From positions 11,768,983-11,832,982 of the forward strand of contig NC_058337.1 of the NCBI RefSeq assembly GCF_905475395.1: a stretch of 64,000 bases of DNA. Reading direction: 5' to 3'. Positions 49,301-55,300 of the stretch are shown in pieces. A program made the position numbers and the translations under genes. A model generated the notes under the pieces. That model searched no databases. It was not told the origin of the DNA and worked only from the letters and a program-made list of their open reading frames with translations. The DNA is from Chrysoperla carnea. Lineage: Eukaryota; Arthropoda; Insecta; Neuroptera; Chrysopidae. Numbering within the stretch: the stretch's first letter is position 1; every line of letters starts with the position of its first letter.

Positions 49301-52300
49301 TTGTAAGGATTTTGTACATTTACATTCAGTACGTGAGACTGAACCGATTTTAATAAAAAAATAATTCCTGGAATAATTTAATTCATTATGGACAAGAGTA
49401 ACTGGCTTCGAAATTACCTGTATTATAAGCCAGATTTTTTTTTAAATAGCCCTTCGTGTTATTTTATAAGAAAATGCAAATTATAAGAAAATAAAAATTC
49501 TTACGACATTTATCTTTATTTCATAACATATAATCTTATAATTATTACATTTTACAAGTTTATCGTATAATATCAAAACAACTATAACCATTTATTATAA
49601 GGAAAAACTACTTTTTTTTTTATAATAAATTCCGACACAATGAAAAATAAGTTTTTCATATTCATTTATTGCACGTGGGATTAATTTTTTGTTCTTTAAC
49701 GTGATGTACAAACTGAACTAAAAGAGATCTCTCAATTCGTCAATTTTATAAGAGCACTAGTAGGTATTTTAGTTAATTTAAGGGGTCAATCGATCTCAAA
49801 ATAGAAAAAAAAAAGTGAAAACAAACAATTAGTTAATTGTTGATATACCCTGCGTAGAAAGTGTTGAATATCAGTGTTTAGATTTTTTTTTTATAAATTA
49901 GAAGAGCTTAAAAAACCAACACAATTATTGCGGAATTTCGGTCGCTATTTATTTGGTTTTCCAAAATTTTTGAAAGTATGTTCTACTGCCTATCTTTTAT
50001 AGTTCTGGAGAAAATGTGTTTCTGAAATCTAAAAAAAAATTAAAAGTGATATTTACGAAAAAAATTTTCAAACAAATTTTTTTATAAGGAGCATTTTTTA
50101 TATTTAAACTTTTGTTCTATCTCTAACGGTTTACAAGATGAGTCCTACGGACCAAAGAGCCAATTGGCCTATTTTGCTGAAAAAATAGGATTCATTTGTG
50201 AAAAATTTCTTGATCACTTTTTAATTTTTGGGACAATAGAGGGCTTTTTTAATTCTTTGCGGCAATAAATGTTCTTAATGTTCAAGATATAATAATTTTC
50301 AAAAAACATTTATCAAAAAATACATTTCAAAAAATAATCCTGTAACAAGTGAAAACAAATAATTGACTGAGTTAATTTTTGACAAACCATGTATAGACAG
50401 TGTTGATTACACTGTCATATTACACATACATATATGTCACACATACATAAGTGATATTCTCATATAATACATACTATATAATTTGCGCTCTCACGAAAGA
50501 GTCCAGGTACTGAACTTATTGTTTATGCTGCATGAATGTATAATGCGTGGCTTAAAATTCGAATTATTAATTTCCCATTAATGCCAACCAACTCTGCTCC
50601 CATTTAAAAAAAAAAATAGACAACAGACTTTATAAATGTAAATTCTGAACTATTTTCTTAAAATCCCGATTATATACTGGCCATGCTTGCCTTAATACAA
50701 AATTTAACGTATTCTAATCAATTGAAACCAATTACAGGGGTCACCATTTAATAGGCTTTAATTTTTGAGGCGGAACCCTATTTCTTTTTAAATAAAATAC
50801 AATCAATGTTACTTGCTGACAATTTAGCATGCAATAGGTGAAATAATTTTTAAAATCGGTTCAGTAGTGTACGTATACATCTTCTATTTCACCCTTCAAG
50901 GGGTTGAATTTCAGAAAATGTTTTATTATCGGATGCCTACGTCATACAAAGAACACATCCTCCAAGTTTCAGATCACTACGATCAGCGGTTTAGGCTGTG
51001 CGATGATCCGTCATTCAGTCATTCAGAACAAAGCATTTTATGCGTATAGAAGATACATTTCAGGCTTCACACAATGGTTGTGTTATTAATAATTTTGCTT
51101 GTATTTTGAAATAGTTATTCCAAGATACAATAAAACGATATAGAATCTAAAAGTATTGTCGCAAGCGGGGTTAAAACAGCTATGTGCGCAAAAAATATAA
51201 TGCACTTCCAAGAAAATTTTACGTTATATAATAAAGTTCAAAAACTAAAACCACGACTCTCTTACACAATCTTGCACTTAAAAGTATGAAAACAAGAAAA
51301 TATTTTCATCTGAAATTGTTATGATCGATAACTGTTAAATCGTCATTACAATCGGGGGACTTCTTTTCCGTCCTTTGCAAAACTGCTTAATCTTAGAGGT
51401 CCTTCGACTGTAATGACGATTTTACTGATCATAACAATTTCAGATGAAAATATTTTCTTATTTCCATACTTTAAAGAGCAAGATTTTGTAAGAGAGTCGG
51501 AGTTTTAGTTTTTGAACTTTATTTTATTTAGACTATTTTGGGGTTATAGTTTTGTGATAAAGTATTACAATATATATTCGAAAAGTGCTAATTAAGCCCT
51601 TTTCTTTGGGCGCCATATTCAATTTAATGTGACTGCACATAGCCTATAACCATTGGACGATCAAGACGCTTTTAACGATACCTCAATTTATTTGTCAACT
51701 TATAACAAGTAGTTTAGAAGCTTAAAGTTAACAGAAGAAAATACATACATTTTAAACTATTTTGCGGTTATAATTTCGTTATTATTTATAATAATATATA
51801 TATTTTTGAAAAGTGTTAATTAGCCCTTTAATTTGATACCAAACACGCTACCATTAAATAGAAAATTCGGACTAACCAGCGGATGATCAAGACGCTTTTA
51901 ACGATACCTCATTTGTCAAATTATGATAGGTCAAACACATAATACTCGCCATTGTATAGTCGGGGTAAAAATGAATAAAATTCTAATTGTGAAGTATGCC
52001 AAGGCAGTATGCAAGAAGGTAGACTATAAATACTACACAACATTTCTTGTAAATAGGTGTACAATAAAGCACATCACGGAACAGTCATCGTCAGAAATAC
52101 TATAGAAAATGATACAAAATTAATATATGATAGATAAGTCCCGAACAGCTATTTTTTTTTTAGTTCACTATTCGCTCCGTGCGTGAGTTTCGTTTCCATG
52201 GTAACGATACACTATTTTAATTATAGAATTGTATGGATGCATATATAATTGTATGGATTGCATTTAAGACTTACATTGAAAATTAAATATTACTGTCTCA

Positions 52301-55300
52301 CAAATTTAAATAAATAATTATGATAATTTACATTTGAAAAATAATATTTGTGCAATTTGATTTCTTATTTTCACAATTTTTAATGCATTAAGTTTAATTA
52401 ATTCGTGTTTTTCAATCATTTTAATTTGACATTTCTATAACATTAACATTTAAAGAACTGCAAATTAGTCATAACAGCCTCCTTTAACGCCAAAATTTTT
52501 CACTGGAAGCGCTGGCATCGATTTTATTGTCCCTACCATGACTACGCACACAACGAATAGGAAAAGAAAATGAAAGTATGTATTCTATTCTCCGCCACAA
52601 AATAGACTAATAGACTAAGCAGGTGCAAAGGGATTAAACATTGGGACTAAACTTAGTATACCTTGATATATTTCATATTCATAATGGTATAAAAGTTTCT
52701 TCGTATATAGAGGTAAAAATAAAAAATGTATTAAATAAGAATTATTATTTAGTAATTAGATAATATAAATGGAAGAGACGTATCATCTTGTATTCACGTT
52801 TAATTAATTGATTCACTTATTTTTGTCCTTGTCCTCGATCTAACTTTTCCTCCAAGCTAAAACTACTTTCCATGTTATTCAAAAAAATAAAGATAATTAT
52901 TTTGGTTTAGGCGTGTAAACCATTTTCTGCAAATAAATTCAGTATGCAAATATAAAGATACTGTTTGTCCAAGAGCCATTTGTTGTCTTTGACAATCGTT
53001 TCAGAACGACTGATTTCTAAGTTACTGAATTTGAGAGACAATTGGGTAGTATCACGTCTTTTATCGCCAGGCTTGTCAAAGAGAAAGCGCTTCTCTTAAG
53101 TTTATTTTATTTTATTTTATTATATAGTATAAGGTCAATCTTCACCCATTTGATAACCAGTTGAGACATATTTTTTATGATATTTTATTGATTTTTAAAC
53201 ATGCCTATCATATTTTTTCTATCGAAAAGTGTTTATGGCTATTTTAAATTTAATTAATTTTAATTAATTTCTTCCATGAACGATTTTTTTTCAGGCAAGC
53301 CTAGTCCAACAGATCGGTGCAGTTACTAATATTAATTGACTTGTTCATACTTGATGAGGTAACTTTATCAATCTGTTAACTAATCGCAATTAGTATCAGA
53401 AGAAAGATAATTTAATTACGAAATTAATGGTATAGGCTTACCTGGAAAAAACCGTTCATGGAAAAAATGAATTAAAATTAATTAAATTAAAAATAATAGC
53501 CATGAACATTTTTCGATAGAAAAACTATGATAGGCATGTCAAAAAATCAATAAAATTTCATTAAAAATATGTCTCATCTGGTTATCAGATGGGTAGAAAT
53601 TGACCTTATGCCGTCTCTTAGACCATTAACGATGAGTGAGAAATACAAGTATTCATAATAATAATTTTTAGCCATCACATAATGCAAATTTCTTTACCTT
53701 TATTTTATTAATAAAATTCAGCATGCTGTATGTGAGAGGAAGCAACTAATTCAGTCGAACATTGTATGAAATATTCAGTCGAATGTTGAAATAAATATTG
53801 ATTGTATGAAATGTGTGTCTTTATAATAATTTCTGTTCTTAAAGACTTTCTGACTCCCTCACCGCGGTAAAGTTTAAATTTCTTTTAAACTACCTCCTCT
53901 CACGATTTTGCCTAAAATTTGCATAATATATGTAATTGTGTATGTATAACACTTTTTATGACAACGGCACACACCTCTGCGTTGTTTATTGTTGGTAATA
54001 TAATTCAGTATATACAGAGTAGATCCTTTTAATTTATTATTGGTAATTTCTCATTTTGTAGTCAACCAATCAAAAAAAACTTACAGAGTTTGATGGGGGA
54101 TATCATGTTCGACATTAGATTAAACTTGGTTCTCTAGGTTGCTTTACTAGTCAATTTAGATCGTAAACGGTAAGAGATAGAATAACACTTTTAAATTATA
54201 AAGTTTATCCTCGTAATAATTTTTTCGAAAATCATAAGCTTTCGGAGGAAACGCAACATAAAAATAGGACATTATTGCATTTATTCGAAAGAAAATACGC
54301 TAGCTTTAGAGAAATTTTTTAGACAATAAAAGCCATTCGTCTGTTTTTTAAGCCCAAGTAAATTTTCGAGATCATTTGAAGATCAAGGTCAAAGGAATTT
54401 CAGATCAAAGTCATGGACAAATCAGGCGAATGTCCTCTATTCCCCTTGACAAATTTTGGGTAAAACAATTTTCTGTAGCTAGCGTATATATTTTTTAGTC
54501 ATATTTCCTCCGAAAGCTAACAATTTTCGAAAAAATGTTTTAAATGTAAAATGTTAGTTTTTTTATGAGAATCAACTTTCTAATTTAAATTTTAAAGTGC
54601 AATTCTATCTCACTTTTAGAATCTAAAAGTGTCTTCTAAGATTTTTGTGTAAGTTATTTCTAACAATTTTAAAATAATATTATACTTTTATGTTTCAGTT
54701 AAAAGGCTATGTAAATTATAATGAAAAATATACAAATTCATGGCTAACTATTCAAAGGCCATTAATGAAACAAGTACTGGGCTCAGAAGTGATTGATATA
54801 ATACCTAACTGTGATTCAGAAGGTCGAAGAGTATTTTGGTTTCGATTTGGTAAATGGAATCCAAGAGATTTTCCACCGGAAGCTGGTTTACACGTAGCCG
54901 CTTTGATTGCACAATTGGCGCTATTGGAGTCAATACCTTTAGAAAGTATTATATCTGTTTATGATTTAAAAGATACGTCATTTGCACACGCTAAAAATGT
55001 GACACCCAGTTTTGCAAAACGTATGGTTGCATTTTTAACGGTATGTATCATATCTAAAATTACAAGCTGACCACTTTAAATAGCGATTAATGAATAGCAT
55101 TGAGAGATCAGTGGCGTATTTAAAGAAGCCAAATAGAGAATATTTGTCTGATGTGTCTGAATGCCCTTGACAATGTTTGGCTCTAGTGAGAGAGTTTTAT
55201 TATCAAACAATGTCGATTGCCGTCAAGCTTAGGCTATTTTTAAAAACAATATTGTCCCATTTGTTTTCTTTGTATGCTTTAACACGAAATTAAAAAGAAA

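Noticed and set aside
50867..51089. Two overlapping + frames of 60-61 codons
   Set aside because: Overlapping frames without motif; intronic sequence of gene 2.
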